DNA of 64,000 nt from Chryseobacterium indicum (GTDB lineage Bacteria; Bacteroidota; Bacteroidia; Flavobacteriales; Weeksellaceae). Where the stretch lies: NCBI RefSeq assembly GCF_021504595.1, contig NZ_JACSGT010000001.1, forward strand, positions 558,001-622,000. The letters are read 5' to 3'. A program made the position numbers and the translations under genes. The notes beneath the pieces are model-generated. The model was not told where the DNA came from. It searched no databases and saw only the letters and a list, made by a program, of their open reading frames with translations. Below, in pieces: positions 55,097 through 63,814 of this stretch (its first letter is position 1; every line of letters begins with the position of its first letter).

Positions 55097-55124
55097 TTAG
55101 ATTTAAATATAAGCAATTATTAAC

Positions 55125-55157
55125 CAAACCTTTTCGATTTTTTGAGAAGGTTTTTTA
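55125..55157 (+). terminator. Terminator of the barrel-protein gene
   Basis: AAACCTTTTCG...GAGAAGGTTT hairpin and T-run. Confidence 0.7.
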
Positions 55158-55210
55158 TTTCTAACGAAAATTTACAAAAGATATTATTATATTTGATAAA
55201 ATTTGAGGTT

Positions 55211-56260
55211 ATGATTTTGAATCCAAAATTTCCACTTTATTTACCAGGAGTAAAAAACGGTAGCAATGATAACGTTTCTATCATTGGCGCAAACCTACGT
55301 GAAGATATTACAACTTTAGGATATTTCGTCTCCGGTAACGGAGGTCTTGAGATTAAAATCCAGAATAATTACCCAACGAAAGAGTATGCTTCTTTTTCAG
55401 AAATCCTGAAGAAGTTTATTCAGGACAATCAGCTGGAGAATGTGAAAAGGCTTGGAATGGCTGTTCCGGGACCGGTTTTAAACGGAAAAAGCAGCCCTGC
55501 AAGATTAGGCTGGAATCTGGATGTAGAAGAATACAAAAGAGATCTGGGATTCGAAAAAGTAAATATGCTGAATGACCAGGAGTCTTCTGCTTACGGAATG
55601 GGGCTTTTGGAAGATTCTGATCTTGACCCGATCTACACAAGCGGACATCTTGAAAACGGCAACGTAGCGATTCTCGCTCCGGGAAATGGTTTGGGCGAAG
55701 CCGGATATTTCTTCGACGGAAAATATTTAAGACCATTTGCAACAGAAGGAGGACATTCGGAATTCTCTCCAAGAACGAATGTTGAGGTAGAATTTTATCA
55801 GTTTCTGAATAATCTTTACGGAATTGTAAGCTGGGAAAATGTGTTATCTAAAGGAGGTCTGTTTAATATTTACAGATTCCTCAGAGACGTAAAAAGACAT
55901 CCTGAACCGGAATGGCTTGCAGAGCGTTTCTCGAATGGTAATTTTGTAGAAGAACTATATAAAGCTGCGGTTGAAGAAGATGTTCTGATCTGTAAGATTG
56001 CTCTGGACACTTTCCTTGAATTTTTAGCAAGAGAGGCAAACAATTTAACGCTGAAGTTAAAAGCAACTGGCGGTTTGCTGATTTCCGGAGATATTCCGCA
56101 AATTATTACAGACTATATTAACAAGGATAAATTCTATGAAAAGTTTAAAATAAGCGATAAAATGGAAGAAATGCTGAGAAACATTCCGATTTATCTGAAC
56201 AGAAATCCGAATACGGCACTCATTGGTTCAGCGCTTTATACCGCTTACTATCACGAATAA
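55211..56260 (+). CDS. glk: Glucokinase
   Basis: ATG at 55211 (MILNPKFPLYLPGVKNG) gives 349 residues; the longer upstream frame overlaps the terminator and is rejected. Glk phosphorylates glucose to glucose-6-phosphate with ATP. Family parts: VSIIGANLREDITTLGYFV (phosphate 1 region), RLGMAVPGPVLNGKS, LNDQESSAYGMG (catalytic Asp), ILAPGNGLGEAGY and EGGHSEFSPR. Similarity to the Glk (not ROK) family is clear. Confidence 0.88.
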   Translation: MILNPKFPLYLPGVKNGSNDNVSIIGANLREDITTLGYFVSGNGGLEIKIQNNYPTKEYASFSEILKKFIQDNQLENVKRLGMAVPGPVLNGKSSPARLGWNLDVEEYKRDLGFEKVNMLNDQESSAYGMGLLEDSDLDPIYTSGHLENGNVAILAPGNGLGEAGYFFDGKYLRPFATEGGHSEFSPRTNVEVEFYQFLNNLYGIVSWENVLSKGGLFNIYRFLRDVKRHPEPEWLAERFSNGNFVEELYKAAVEEDVLICKIALDTFLEFLAREANNLTLKLKATGGLLISGDIPQIITDYINKDKFYEKFKISDKMEEMLRNIPIYLNRNPNTALIGSALYTAYYHE

Positions 56261-56262
56261 AA

Positions 56263-56292
56263 CAAAGCTCCGAAGAAATTCGGAGTTTTTTT
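56263..56292 (+). terminator. glk terminator
   Basis: AAGCTCCGAAGAAATTCGGAGTTTTTTT hairpin with T-run. Confidence 0.8.
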
Positions 56293-56327
56293 ATGGATGA
56301 TATTACTCATGAAAAAAAATGTATTTA

Positions 56328-56372
56328 TTGATGTACATCAATGAAATCTCTCTAAGCAGTTAATTACATTTG
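56328..56372 (+). promoter_or_regulatory. FNR/CRP-type box and -7 element before yceI gene
   Basis: TTGATGTACATCAA (56328-56341) is a perfect palindrome equal to the FNR consensus TTGAT-N4-ATCAA. TACATTTG (56365-56372) is the -7 element. The box centre lies about 44 nt upstream of the inferred start, a class II activator position, and no -33 TTG is visible. Confidence 0.6.
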
Positions 56373-56411
56373 CATCAGTAAATAACAAACAAGAAAATAA
56401 CTTTTATTCAA

Positions 56412-56978
56412 ATGAAAAAAATATTTTTATTAGCAGTTTTAGCAAGCGGATTAGCATTCGGACAGGCAAAAAAAGTAGTAAGTTCTGATGTACAGTGGTG
56501 GGGTTATAAAATCGCAAAATCTGAGGCAAGCTCTCACAACGGAACGGTAAAAGTAAAATCCGGAGAAATGGTATTGAAAGGAAACCAGTTGGTTGGCGGT
56601 TCTTTCGTATTGGATATGACTTCTATCAACGCAACAGATCTTTCCGGAGAATATCAGCAGAAACTGAACGGTCACCTTAAAAACGGAGATTTCTTCGAAG
56701 TTGAAAAATATCCTACGGCAACTTTCAAAATCACCGGAGTAAAGAAAAACAACGATAAAGTGTATACTTCTTTAGTTACAGGAAACTTAACGGTAAAAGG
56801 AAAAACCAACGCTATTTCTTTCCCTGCAAAAATTACATACGCAAACGGAACAGTAAGCTTAATGTCTAACAAATTCTCTATCGACAGACAGAAATTTGAT
56901 GTGGCTTACAAATCTACAATGCAAGATGTTCTTGTGAAAGATGATATGGATTTGCTTGTAAAGGTAACAGCTAAATAA
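56412..56978 (+). CDS. YceI-family protein, periplasmic (188 aa)
   Basis: A signal peptide (MKKIFLLAVLASGLAFGQA) precedes a single YceI lipocalin-like domain: VQWWGYKIAKSEASSHNGTVKV, LVGGSFVLDMTSINATDL, FEVEKYPTATFKITGV, NLTVKGKTNAISFPAKITYAN. YceI proteins bind isoprenoid-type lipids. It is a tandem paralogue of the next gene and has its own FNR-type box. Confidence 0.92.
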   Translation: MKKIFLLAVLASGLAFGQAKKVVSSDVQWWGYKIAKSEASSHNGTVKVKSGEMVLKGNQLVGGSFVLDMTSINATDLSGEYQQKLNGHLKNGDFFEVEKYPTATFKITGVKKNNDKVYTSLVTGNLTVKGKTNAISFPAKITYANGTVSLMSNKFSIDRQKFDVAYKSTMQDVLVKDDMDLLVKVTAK

Positions 56979-57000
56979 TTTAATCAAAAAAAGATTGTTA

Positions 57001-57030
57001 AAAGTGTAGAAGTTCTACACTTTTTTTTAT
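57001..57030 (+). terminator. Terminator between the two yceI genes
   Basis: AAAGTGTAGAA-GTTCTACACTTT hairpin followed by T residues. Confidence 0.8.
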
Positions 57031-57056
57031 TTTTGTTGAATTGTAAATAAAAAAGA

Positions 57057-57689
57057 ATGAAAAGATTACTATTGTTTGCTATGATGTGCGTAAGTATGTC
57101 ATTTGTTTTCGCTCAGAAGAAAGGAGATAAAGTGGTAAAAGTAACATCATCGGACATCAGATGGTGGGGATATAAAGTTGTAAAAACAGTTCCTACAACC
57201 CACTCCGGAACCATAAAGCTGAAAAGTGGAAAATTTACTTTTGATAAAACAGTTTTGGTGGACGGAGAATTCGTTATCGATATGAAATCCTTAATGGCGG
57301 GTGATGTTTCAAGCCAGGATGAAGATATGGTAAAATTAACGAACGATCTTAAAAGTTCAAACTTCTTCGACGTTAAAAAATTCCCGCTGGCGAAATTCCA
57401 CTTAACAAAAATTATTCCTCTGGCAAACAGCGAGTACAATTCTACCGTTTACGGAGATGTAACGATTAAAGGAGTGAGAAAAACTATCACGTTCCCTGCA
57501 AACGTTTATATTACTCAGTTTACCGTAGTAATCGAGTCTGCTAAATTCTCATTGAACAGAAGAGACTTCAAAGTATTCTACCAGTCTTCTCTGAAAGATT
57601 ATTTCATCAAAAACGAAATGGATATCCAGTTCAGAATTTCCACAGCAGTTTTGGATAACGAAAACAGAACGCCTGTTAAAAAGAAATAA
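57057..57689 (+). CDS. YceI-family protein, periplasmic (210 aa)
   Basis: Signal peptide MKRLLLFAMMCVSMSFVFAQ, then one YceI domain: IRWWGYKVVKTVPTTHSGTIKL, VLVDGEFVIDMKSLMAGDV, FFDVKKFPLAKFHLTKI, DVTIKGVRKTITFPANVYI. The C-terminal tail is Lys-rich. It resembles the upstream paralogue in strand order, but they differ enough to be an old duplication. Confidence 0.92.
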   Translation: MKRLLLFAMMCVSMSFVFAQKKGDKVVKVTSSDIRWWGYKVVKTVPTTHSGTIKLKSGKFTFDKTVLVDGEFVIDMKSLMAGDVSSQDEDMVKLTNDLKSSNFFDVKKFPLAKFHLTKIIPLANSEYNSTVYGDVTIKGVRKTITFPANVYITQFTVVIESAKFSLNRRDFKVFYQSSLKDYFIKNEMDIQFRISTAVLDNENRTPVKKK

Positions 57690-57710
57690 GGATACCTTTT
57701 AATAAATCAA

Positions 57711-57747
57711 AATGAGCGATTTCTTTGGAAACCGCTCATTTTTTTTG
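57711..57747 (+). terminator. Terminator after the second yceI gene
   Basis: AATGAGCGATTTC...GAAACCGCTCATT hairpin with an eight-base T-run. Confidence 0.8.
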
Positions 57748-57770
57748 ACTGATTTTTTTATTTTAGTGGT

Positions 57771-58412
57771 ATGAAAATTTATGTAGTAAGCGGACTTGGT
57801 GCAGATTTTAAGGTTTTGGAGAAAATTGAATTTCCAAAGCATCACGAAGTGGTTTTTATTGACTGGCTGATTCCTCATCAAAATGAAGAATTCTCAGATT
57901 ATGTAAAAAGAATGGCGGAAAAGATTGATGATTCGGAGCCTTTTTATCTGGTGGGATATTCTTTCGGGGGAATTATGGTGCAGGAAATCAACAGGCTGAA
58001 ACCTGCCAAAAAAGTGGTGATCCTCGGAAGTATTAAATCCGATAAAGAAAAATCCCGCCTCATCAAAGCCGGACAGATCACGAAAATTCCAAAAGTTCTG
58101 CCTGTTACTTTCTTCAACGAAAGAACCACCAATATGTATTCCGTCGTAAGAAAATTCTTTGATCCCCGAAATCCTAAAGTTTTGCAATATTTCAGGGTAA
58201 GAGATCCGTATTATTTAAAATGGTCGATTGAAAAGATTTCAGACTGGAAGTTCGAAGAAAATCCCGATGTGGTACAGATCTTGGCAGACCGCGATATTGT
58301 TTTCCCGATCAAAAATTCCAAACCCGATTATGTGATCAAAGGAGGGAGCCATTTATTCCCAATTACAAAATTTAAAGAAGTTGCATTTATTTTAAAGGGG
58401 GTATTAGAATAA
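57771..58412 (+). CDS. Alpha/beta hydrolase
   Basis: A small (213 aa) hydrolase-fold protein. The nucleophile elbow is LVGYSFGGIMVQE (GxSxGG). The acid and histidine are probably D270-type VQILADRDIVFP and KGGSHLFPITKF. It starts directly with strand 1 (MKIYVVSGLGADF) and is cytoplasmic. Substrate unknown. Confidence 0.85.
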   Translation: MKIYVVSGLGADFKVLEKIEFPKHHEVVFIDWLIPHQNEEFSDYVKRMAEKIDDSEPFYLVGYSFGGIMVQEINRLKPAKKVVILGSIKSDKEKSRLIKAGQITKIPKVLPVTFFNERTTNMYSVVRKFFDPRNPKVLQYFRVRDPYYLKWSIEKISDWKFEENPDVVQILADRDIVFPIKNSKPDYVIKGGSHLFPITKFKEVAFILKGVLE

Positions 58413-58491
58413 AATTTAGTTTTAAAATTAAATTTCAATTAATTTTATAGGGGTTTGTTTTAAATTTTTATTTTTTTTAAAAATTTATCCT

Positions 58492-58499
58492 TACATTTG
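58492..58499 (+). promoter_or_regulatory. -7 element of amt
   Basis: TACATTTG matches the Bacteroidota -7 consensus 22 nt before the amt ATG. Confidence 0.6.
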
Positions 58500-58521
58500 A
58501 AGGGGTAAAACACAAATTTTT

Positions 58522-59865
58522 ATGAGAGTAGGTTTAAAATGGATCGTTTCTTTTGCGATAATTGCTTTGATTGCCGTTGGCGGACTATTCTGGAGTCCCA
58601 TTACAGATTTCCCGAATTCCGGAGCATTTTTAAGCGAAGATAAAATTGTAGGGGCAGATGTTGCCTGGATTCTTGCTGCGGCAGGTCTTGTTTTATTAAT
58701 GACTCCCGGCTTATCTTTCTTCTACGGAGGAATGGTGGGAAAGAAAAACGTAATTTCTACGATGCTTCAAAGTTTTATTGCTTTGGGAGTAATTTCTATT
58801 TTGTGGGTAGTGGTTGGTTTTTCCCTCTCATTCGGAGATTCTATTGGTTTTACCATCAATGGAGAACATTACGGAATCATCGGTAACCCTTTGAGCTATC
58901 CTTTTTTCAGTGGAGTAGGAGTATTGCCGCATAAAGCGATGGCTTCTACGATTCCTTTTATTCTTTTTGCGTTGTTTCAGATGAAATTTGCAGTCATTAC
59001 TCCTGCATTAATTACAGGTTCTTTTGCGGAACGGGTACGTTTCATCTCTTACCTTTTATTCATGGTACTTTTCAGTCTGTTTATTTATACCCCGCTTTGT
59101 CACATGGTTTGGCATCCGGACGGATTACTGAATAAATATTTTGGTGTAAAAGATTTTGCAGGAGGCACTGTTGTACACATGAGTGCCGGTTTTGCAGCTT
59201 TAGCAGGCGCAATGGTGGTTGGAAACAGAAAAAAACCTCATCACGATCCTTCCAATATTTCTTACGTGATGTTGGGAACAGGAATGCTCTGGTTCGGTTG
59301 GTTTGGTTTTAATGCAGGTTCAGCTTTAGCGGCAAATGCAACGGCAGCAACAGCTTTCGGAACCACTACAATTGCTTCAGCTTCTGCGATGATGACGTGG
59401 ATCTTTTTCGACAGGATTAATAAAAGAAAAGTTTCAGCTTTAGGAGCCTGTATCGGAGCTGTTGTCGGTTTAGTCGCAATTACTCCCGCCTGTGGTTTTG
59501 TTTCCGTTGCAGAAAGTCTTTTTATAGGGTTTATTTCCGCTATTGTTTCTAATATAATGGTGAATTGGAAAGCGTTAAAGAAAATTGATGATACTTTAGA
59601 CGTTTTTGCCTGTCATGGAGTAGGAGGAATCATGGGAATGATCTTAACCGCAATTTTTGCACATGGCGAAAATGCGAGTCTTCTTCATGGCGGCTTTGAA
59701 GTTTTTGCCCATCATATGGCTGCGTTACTGTTGGTCTCGGTTTTTACGTTTTTCGGATCATTGCTTTTGTATAAAATTACCGACAGTATTATCACTTTAA
59801 GGGTTTCAGAAGAATCTGAAGATATGGGACTGGATATTTCGCAGCATGAGGAAAGTCTCTGCTGA
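58522..59865 (+). CDS. amt: Ammonium transporter Amt
   Basis: The 447-residue inner-membrane trimeric channel moves NH3/NH4+. About eleven helices follow an N-terminal signal-anchor. Signatures: WILAAAGLVLLMTPGLSFFYGGMV, ITGSFAERVRF, DFAGGTVVHMSAGFAALAGAM (pore His), LWFGWFGFNAGSAL and CHGVGGIMGMI (second pore His). The C-terminal tail is acidic. No glnK/glnB gene is adjacent. Confidence 0.95.
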   Translation: MRVGLKWIVSFAIIALIAVGGLFWSPITDFPNSGAFLSEDKIVGADVAWILAAAGLVLLMTPGLSFFYGGMVGKKNVISTMLQSFIALGVISILWVVVGFSLSFGDSIGFTINGEHYGIIGNPLSYPFFSGVGVLPHKAMASTIPFILFALFQMKFAVITPALITGSFAERVRFISYLLFMVLFSLFIYTPLCHMVWHPDGLLNKYFGVKDFAGGTVVHMSAGFAALAGAMVVGNRKKPHHDPSNISYVMLGTGMLWFGWFGFNAGSALAANATAATAFGTTTIASASAMMTWIFFDRINKRKVSALGACIGAVVGLVAITPACGFVSVAESLFIGFISAIVSNIMVNWKALKKIDDTLDVFACHGVGGIMGMILTAIFAHGENASLLHGGFEVFAHHMAALLLVSVFTFFGSLLLYKITDSIITLRVSEESEDMGLDISQHEESLC

Positions 59866-60010
59866 GAAAGAGAATGTTGAATAGTAAATGGTCAATTGTT
59901 AATTTATTTAAGCTTAAAAACAATTAATAATTGGATGTGAAGCAGATTCACCATTCGCCATTCACACAAAAAAGGTTATCTACAAGTGTTCATATAGTTT
60001 TAATTTGAAA

Positions 60011-60041
60011 GCCGGAGCTGAATTTTCAACTCCGGCTTTTG
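60011..60041 (+). terminator. Terminator in the amt-sdaA gap
   Basis: GCCGGAGCTG...CAACTCCGGC hairpin followed by TTTT. Confidence 0.75.
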
Positions 60042-60058
60042 CATCTCGATTTATCGTG

Positions 60059-60066
60059 TATCTTTG
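60059..60066 (+). promoter_or_regulatory. -7 element of sdaA
   Basis: TATCTTTG, 28 nt before the sdaA ATG, matches TAnnTTTG. Confidence 0.6.
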
Positions 60067-60094
60067 CGTTTAGGAAAAATGAGCAATTTTCTAT

Positions 60095-61513
60095 ATGGAA
60101 TCAATATCGGTTTTTGAGATTATAAAAGTAGGAATAGGTCCTTCCAGTTCACATACAATGGGACCTTGGAATGCAGCTTCTGCATTCATCAGGATTATTA
60201 AAAGAGAAAGATCAATTGAAGAGGTAAAAGAAGTTTTCCTTGAATTTTTCGGTTCACTGGCAAAAACGGGCATCGGTCACGGAACCGATATTGCCGGAAT
60301 GTTGGGCCTGAATGGTGAAGATTTTAAAACAATCGATACCACAAAAATTGATGAAAAAATAGAAAAAATAAAATCTACCCAAATTCTCAATCTGGGAGGT
60401 GAAAAAGAAATTCCTTTTATTTACGGGCATCATCTGGTGCTTAATATGAAAAAATCTCTTGAGTATCATCCCAACGGAATGATTTTCAAAGCTGTTTTTG
60501 AAGACGGAACTGAGCTTGTGCAGGATTTTTATTCTGTAGGCGGAGGTTTTATCATGAGTCAGGAGAAAAAATCGATTCAGAAACATTGTGTCCGTACTCT
60601 ATATCCTTGTCATAAATCTTCCGATATTGTAAAATATTGTGAAAAGCTTGGATTAAAACGTATTTCAGATTTAATTTTAATCAACGAAGAAAGCTGGAGA
60701 ACACCGGACGAAACCAAAGCGGAAGCACTTTACATCTGGCAGCAGATCAAAGAATGCATTTACAAAGGCGTCAATAAAGAAGGAACTCTTCCGGGCGGAT
60801 TGAATGTTACGCGTCGTGCAGCCGGAATCAACAGAAAATTGTTGGGCGACAGAATCTATAAAAATAAAGACGAATGGTTTCAGCAGGTTGTAGAAGCCGA
60901 AGAAAATTTCACCAATATCAATAAATGGATTTCCTGTTTTGCATTGGCGGTGAATGAAGAAAATGCAAGTTTCGGAAGAATTATTACTGCTCCTACGAAT
61001 GGCGCAAGTGGCGTAATTCCGGCGGTTTTGATGTACGCACAGGCTTTTACGGAATTTACCAGTGAGGATGATATTGTAAGATTTCTGTTGGTAGCAGGAG
61101 AAATCGGAACTTTATTCAAAAAAAACGCAACCATTTCTGCGGCAATGGGCGGTTGTCAGGCGGAAGTCGGAGTTTCTTCGGCGATGGCTGCAGCCGGTCT
61201 TACCGAAATTTTGGGAGGAAGTGTCGGTCAGGTTTTAATGGCAGCCGAAATTGCCATGGAGCATCATTTAGGCTTAACCTGTGATCCGATAAAAGGACTT
61301 GTACAGATTCCTTGTATCGAAAGAAATACAATGGGAGCGATAAAAGCCATCACGGCAGCAAATATTGCGCTGGAAAGTGATCCAGCGAAAGCAAAAGTAA
61401 CGTTAGATGAAGTAATCCAGACGATGTGGGAAACCGCTTTATCCATGAATGACCGTTTTAAGGAAACTTCCGAAGGCGGTTTGGCAATTGCGGTGAATGT
61501 TCCGGAGTGTTAA
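60095..61513 (+). CDS. sdaA: L-serine ammonia-lyase, single-chain iron-sulfur type
   Basis: Converts L-serine to pyruvate and ammonia with an oxygen-labile [4Fe-4S] cluster. 472 residues join the beta (1-160) and alpha domains: GIGPSSSHTMGPWNAA, KTGIGHGTDIAGMLG, ITAPTNGASGVIPAVL, AAMGGCQAEVGVSSAMAA and DPIKGLVQIPCIERNT. The cluster cysteines (in GGCQAE, IPCIER, and one more) are present. It lies beside the ammonium transporter, both in nitrogen flow. Confidence 0.95.
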   Translation: MESISVFEIIKVGIGPSSSHTMGPWNAASAFIRIIKRERSIEEVKEVFLEFFGSLAKTGIGHGTDIAGMLGLNGEDFKTIDTTKIDEKIEKIKSTQILNLGGEKEIPFIYGHHLVLNMKKSLEYHPNGMIFKAVFEDGTELVQDFYSVGGGFIMSQEKKSIQKHCVRTLYPCHKSSDIVKYCEKLGLKRISDLILINEESWRTPDETKAEALYIWQQIKECIYKGVNKEGTLPGGLNVTRRAAGINRKLLGDRIYKNKDEWFQQVVEAEENFTNINKWISCFALAVNEENASFGRIITAPTNGASGVIPAVLMYAQAFTEFTSEDDIVRFLLVAGEIGTLFKKNATISAAMGGCQAEVGVSSAMAAAGLTEILGGSVGQVLMAAEIAMEHHLGLTCDPIKGLVQIPCIERNTMGAIKAITAANIALESDPAKAKVTLDEVIQTMWETALSMNDRFKETSEGGLAIAVNVPEC

Positions 61514-61581
61514 TGTAAAATATAAGTTATTAATTTAATTAAGGAACCTTTAAAGAATAGTTTACATTTAATTTAAATTAA

Positions 61582-61589
61582 TATCTTTG
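61582..61589 (+). promoter_or_regulatory. -7 element of yiaA-like gene
   Basis: TATCTTTG (61582-61589) overlaps an in-frame TTG at 61587, so translation must start downstream at the ATG 61614. Confidence 0.6.
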
Positions 61590-61613
61590 AAACCTTTAAC
61601 AAAAACATTAAAC

Positions 61614-62006
61614 ATGAAAAAGCAAAATGTATCAACTGCATTTGTCGCAGCATCCTGGGTTGCTTTAGGAGCCGGAATGATTGGTTTTATTGTAGGTCTT
61701 GCAAGAGCGGAAATGCAGCTTAATGAGAAAGGATATTATTTTACCATCCTTTTATATGGATTATTTGCTGTAGTTTCTTTGCAGAAAGCAGTACGCGACC
61801 GACTGGAAAATATTAAAGTGACTGATATTTATTACGGGATCTGCTGGTTTGCTACTCTTTCCTCGATTGTACTATTGGCGATCGGATTATGGAATGCGAC
61901 AATTCTTCCAAGCGAAAAAGGTTTTTACGGATTTGCCTTTTTACTGGCACTCTTCGGAGCCATTGCCGTTCAGAAAAATACCCGGGACAATATGCTTCAG
62001 GAATAA
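61614..62006 (+). CDS. yiaA: YiaA/YiaB-family inner-membrane protein
   Basis: 130 residues from ATG 61614. Four hydrophobic helices are arranged as two similar hairpins (AFVAASWVALGAGMIGFIVGLARAE... and ...CWFATLSSIVLLAIGLWNA...). Each half ends in a similar motif: LNEKGYYFTILLYGLFAVVSLQKAVRD and SEKGFYGFAFLLALFGAIAVQKNTRD. This internal duplication is diagnostic of the YiaA/YiaB family. Function unknown. Confidence 0.85.
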   Translation: MKKQNVSTAFVAASWVALGAGMIGFIVGLARAEMQLNEKGYYFTILLYGLFAVVSLQKAVRDRLENIKVTDIYYGICWFATLSSIVLLAIGLWNATILPSEKGFYGFAFLLALFGAIAVQKNTRDNMLQE

Positions 62007-62016
62007 AAAATGATTA

Positions 62017-62045
62017 GACTCTCCAAATTCGGAGAGTTTTTATTT
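62017..62045 (+). terminator. yiaA terminator
   Basis: ACTCTCCAAATTCGGAGAGT hairpin followed by T-rich sequence. Confidence 0.7.
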
Positions 62046-62120
62046 TAATGGAAGTCGAAAAAATTACTGATGAAACAAGCTGTAGCGGAATAACAACTAA
62101 ATTTCAGGAGTAGTGATAAA

Positions 62121-62157
62121 GACTCAGGCTCACGAATTTCGTGAGCCTGAGTTTTAT
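62121..62157. terminator. purE terminator (bidirectional)
   Basis: ACTCAGGCTCACGAA-TTTCGTGAGCCTGAGT is a long near-perfect palindrome with A- and T-rich flanks, placed at the convergence of yiaA and purE. Confidence 0.8.
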
Positions 62158-62168
62158 AATGTATTAAA

Positions 62169-62672
62169 TTATTTATCAAAATGATTCGGATGTTTCTCCT
62201 TAATGTCGTCCACGGTTCCCAGAACTTTATCCTTTAAAGAATCCTGATATTGCTGAAGGTTTTCAGCAACAGCTTCATCTGAACTTCCGATAATTTTTGC
62301 AGCTAAAATTCCTGCATTCAAAGCACCGTTTAAAGCAACTGTAGCTACAGGAATTCCACCCGGCATCTGCAGGATGGATAATATAGAATCCCAGCCATCA
62401 ATAGAGTTGCTCGACAAAATAGGAACTCCGATCACAGGTAAGGTTGTACAGCTCGCTACCATTCCCGGAAGATGGGCTGCTCCTCCCGCTCCAGCAACAA
62501 TTACTTTCAATCCCCTTTCTTTAGCGGTTTTCGCATAATCGAACATTCTTTCCGGTGTTCTGTGTGCAGAAACTACCGTCAGTTCATAAGGGATGTTCAG
62601 GGATTTTAAAAAATTCGCTGCCTGTTCCATGATTGGCAAGTCGCTCTGACTTCCCATTATTATTCCTACCAT
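62169..62672 (-). CDS. purE: N5-carboxyaminoimidazole ribonucleotide mutase PurE
   Basis: A purine biosynthesis enzyme that converts N5-CAIR to CAIR. 167 residues with the class I signature: VGIIMGSQSDLPIMEQA, TVVSAHRTPERMFDYAK (catalytic His) and VIVAGAGGAAHLPGMVAS, then LPVIGVPI and GGIPVATVALNGALNAG. Single gene here; purK is not in the window. Confidence 0.97.
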   Translation of the reverse strand: MVGIIMGSQSDLPIMEQAANFLKSLNIPYELTVVSAHRTPERMFDYAKTAKERGLKVIVAGAGGAAHLPGMVASCTTLPVIGVPILSSNSIDGWDSILSILQMPGGIPVATVALNGALNAGILAAKIIGSSDEAVAENLQQYQDSLKDKVLGTVDDIKEKHPNHFDK

Positions 62673-62770
62673 TTTTCAATTTATTAGATGTTCAAAGATA
62701 AAAAATTAAAAAACCTCACGCAAAAAGGCTTAAAAGTTGTTGGATAATATTGATGAAGCTCAGGAAAGCT

Positions 62771-62800
62771 TTTGAATGAACTTTTAATTGAATATATTTG
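62771..62800 (+). promoter_or_regulatory. Promoter of the EamA transporter gene
   Basis: TTTG (62771-62774), 18 nt, TATATTTG (62793-62800). The -7 element lies inside the longest open frame and so decides the start site of the gene. Confidence 0.65.
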
Positions 62801-62817
62801 CCGCTAAGACCACCATT

Positions 62818-63723
62818 TTGAAAGATTTTAAGCTTACTCTTGCCATTTTCACCGTTGCTGTTGTCTGGGGAACTACATTTTTATCAATCCGCGTTGCTGT
62901 TGAAACCATTCCGGCTTGGTTTGTTGCGGGAATCCGCCAGTTTCTGGCAGCAGTTATCATGCTTTTCATTTTACTGTACAGAAAACAGTTCCAGTGGATC
63001 GGCTGGAAAAATCTGGGATATCAGCTTATTTTTTCTTTTTTAATGCTGATTATGGCTAACGGACTGACAACTGTTGCAGAAGAAACGCTGACGAGCAGTT
63101 TAACTTCATTAATGAGCGCAACTTCACCTATTGTTGTTTTTTTGGGAAGTGTTGCCATCGGATTGCAGAAATTCACCATTCGTGCAATGATCGGTCTTTT
63201 AATGTGTTTCGGAGGAATTTTATTTATCTTTTGGGACGGTATTAATGATCTTGCGAATCCGGATTACAGATTGGGGATTTTCCTTTTATTGATTGCCATT
63301 GCGGGATGGGCTTCAGGAACGATTTTTACGAAGAAAATGAATATCCAGAGTAAAAATATTTCACTGAACTTATTCTATCAGTTCGCGTTTGCCGGAATTA
63401 TTCAGATTATTTTTGCTTTCCTTTTCACGGATAATTATAACTTCGAAAACTGGTCTGTAAAAAGTATTTCGGCAATGCTGTATCTTTCCGTTTTCGGCTC
63501 TGTAGCTGCTTTTTTTGCCTATCATTATGCTTTAACAAAGGTTTCTCCGGTGCAGGTTTCCATACTGGCTTATATTAATACCATTATTTCAATTTTCTTA
63601 AGCTGGCTGATTCTTAATGAAGAAATTTCAGCTAAATTTATCATTGCAGCGATATTGATTATTTTGGGTGTTTTTGTTATTAATTACAATAGGGAAATGT
63701 TTAAAAAGCAGCGAATCGCTTAA
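62818..63723 (+). CDS. EamA/DMT-family transporter
   Basis: A drug/metabolite-type exporter with ten helices made of two EamA repeats. The first has VVWGTTFLSIRVAVETIPAWFVAGIRQF and the second WASGTIFTKKMN. About 301 residues. The longest frame starts at TTG 62788, but a strong promoter -7 element (62793-62800) lies within it; TTG at 62818 (LKDFKLTLAIF) is therefore the likely start, giving a short leader. No ATG is available near the N-terminus. Substrate unknown. Confidence 0.88.
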   Translation: MKDFKLTLAIFTVAVVWGTTFLSIRVAVETIPAWFVAGIRQFLAAVIMLFILLYRKQFQWIGWKNLGYQLIFSFLMLIMANGLTTVAEETLTSSLTSLMSATSPIVVFLGSVAIGLQKFTIRAMIGLLMCFGGILFIFWDGINDLANPDYRLGIFLLLIAIAGWASGTIFTKKMNIQSKNISLNLFYQFAFAGIIQIIFAFLFTDNYNFENWSVKSISAMLYLSVFGSVAAFFAYHYALTKVSPVQVSILAYINTIISIFLSWLILNEEISAKFIIAAILIILGVFVINYNREMFKKQRIA

Positions 63724-63814
63724 AAATCAATCCGAATTATTACCATTCACACAAAAATAGAGGCTCTAAACTTTCCGTTTTTTTTCTTATATTGTTTTCA
63801 CCAAGTTATTCAAT

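Noticed and set aside
55142..55210. Longer glucokinase N-terminus
   Set aside because: It overlaps the upstream gene's terminator hairpin; the family N-terminus starts at the ATG 55211.
62788..62817. TTG start at 62788 for the EamA transporter
   Set aside because: A consensus -7 element lies inside this stretch, so translation most likely starts at 62818.
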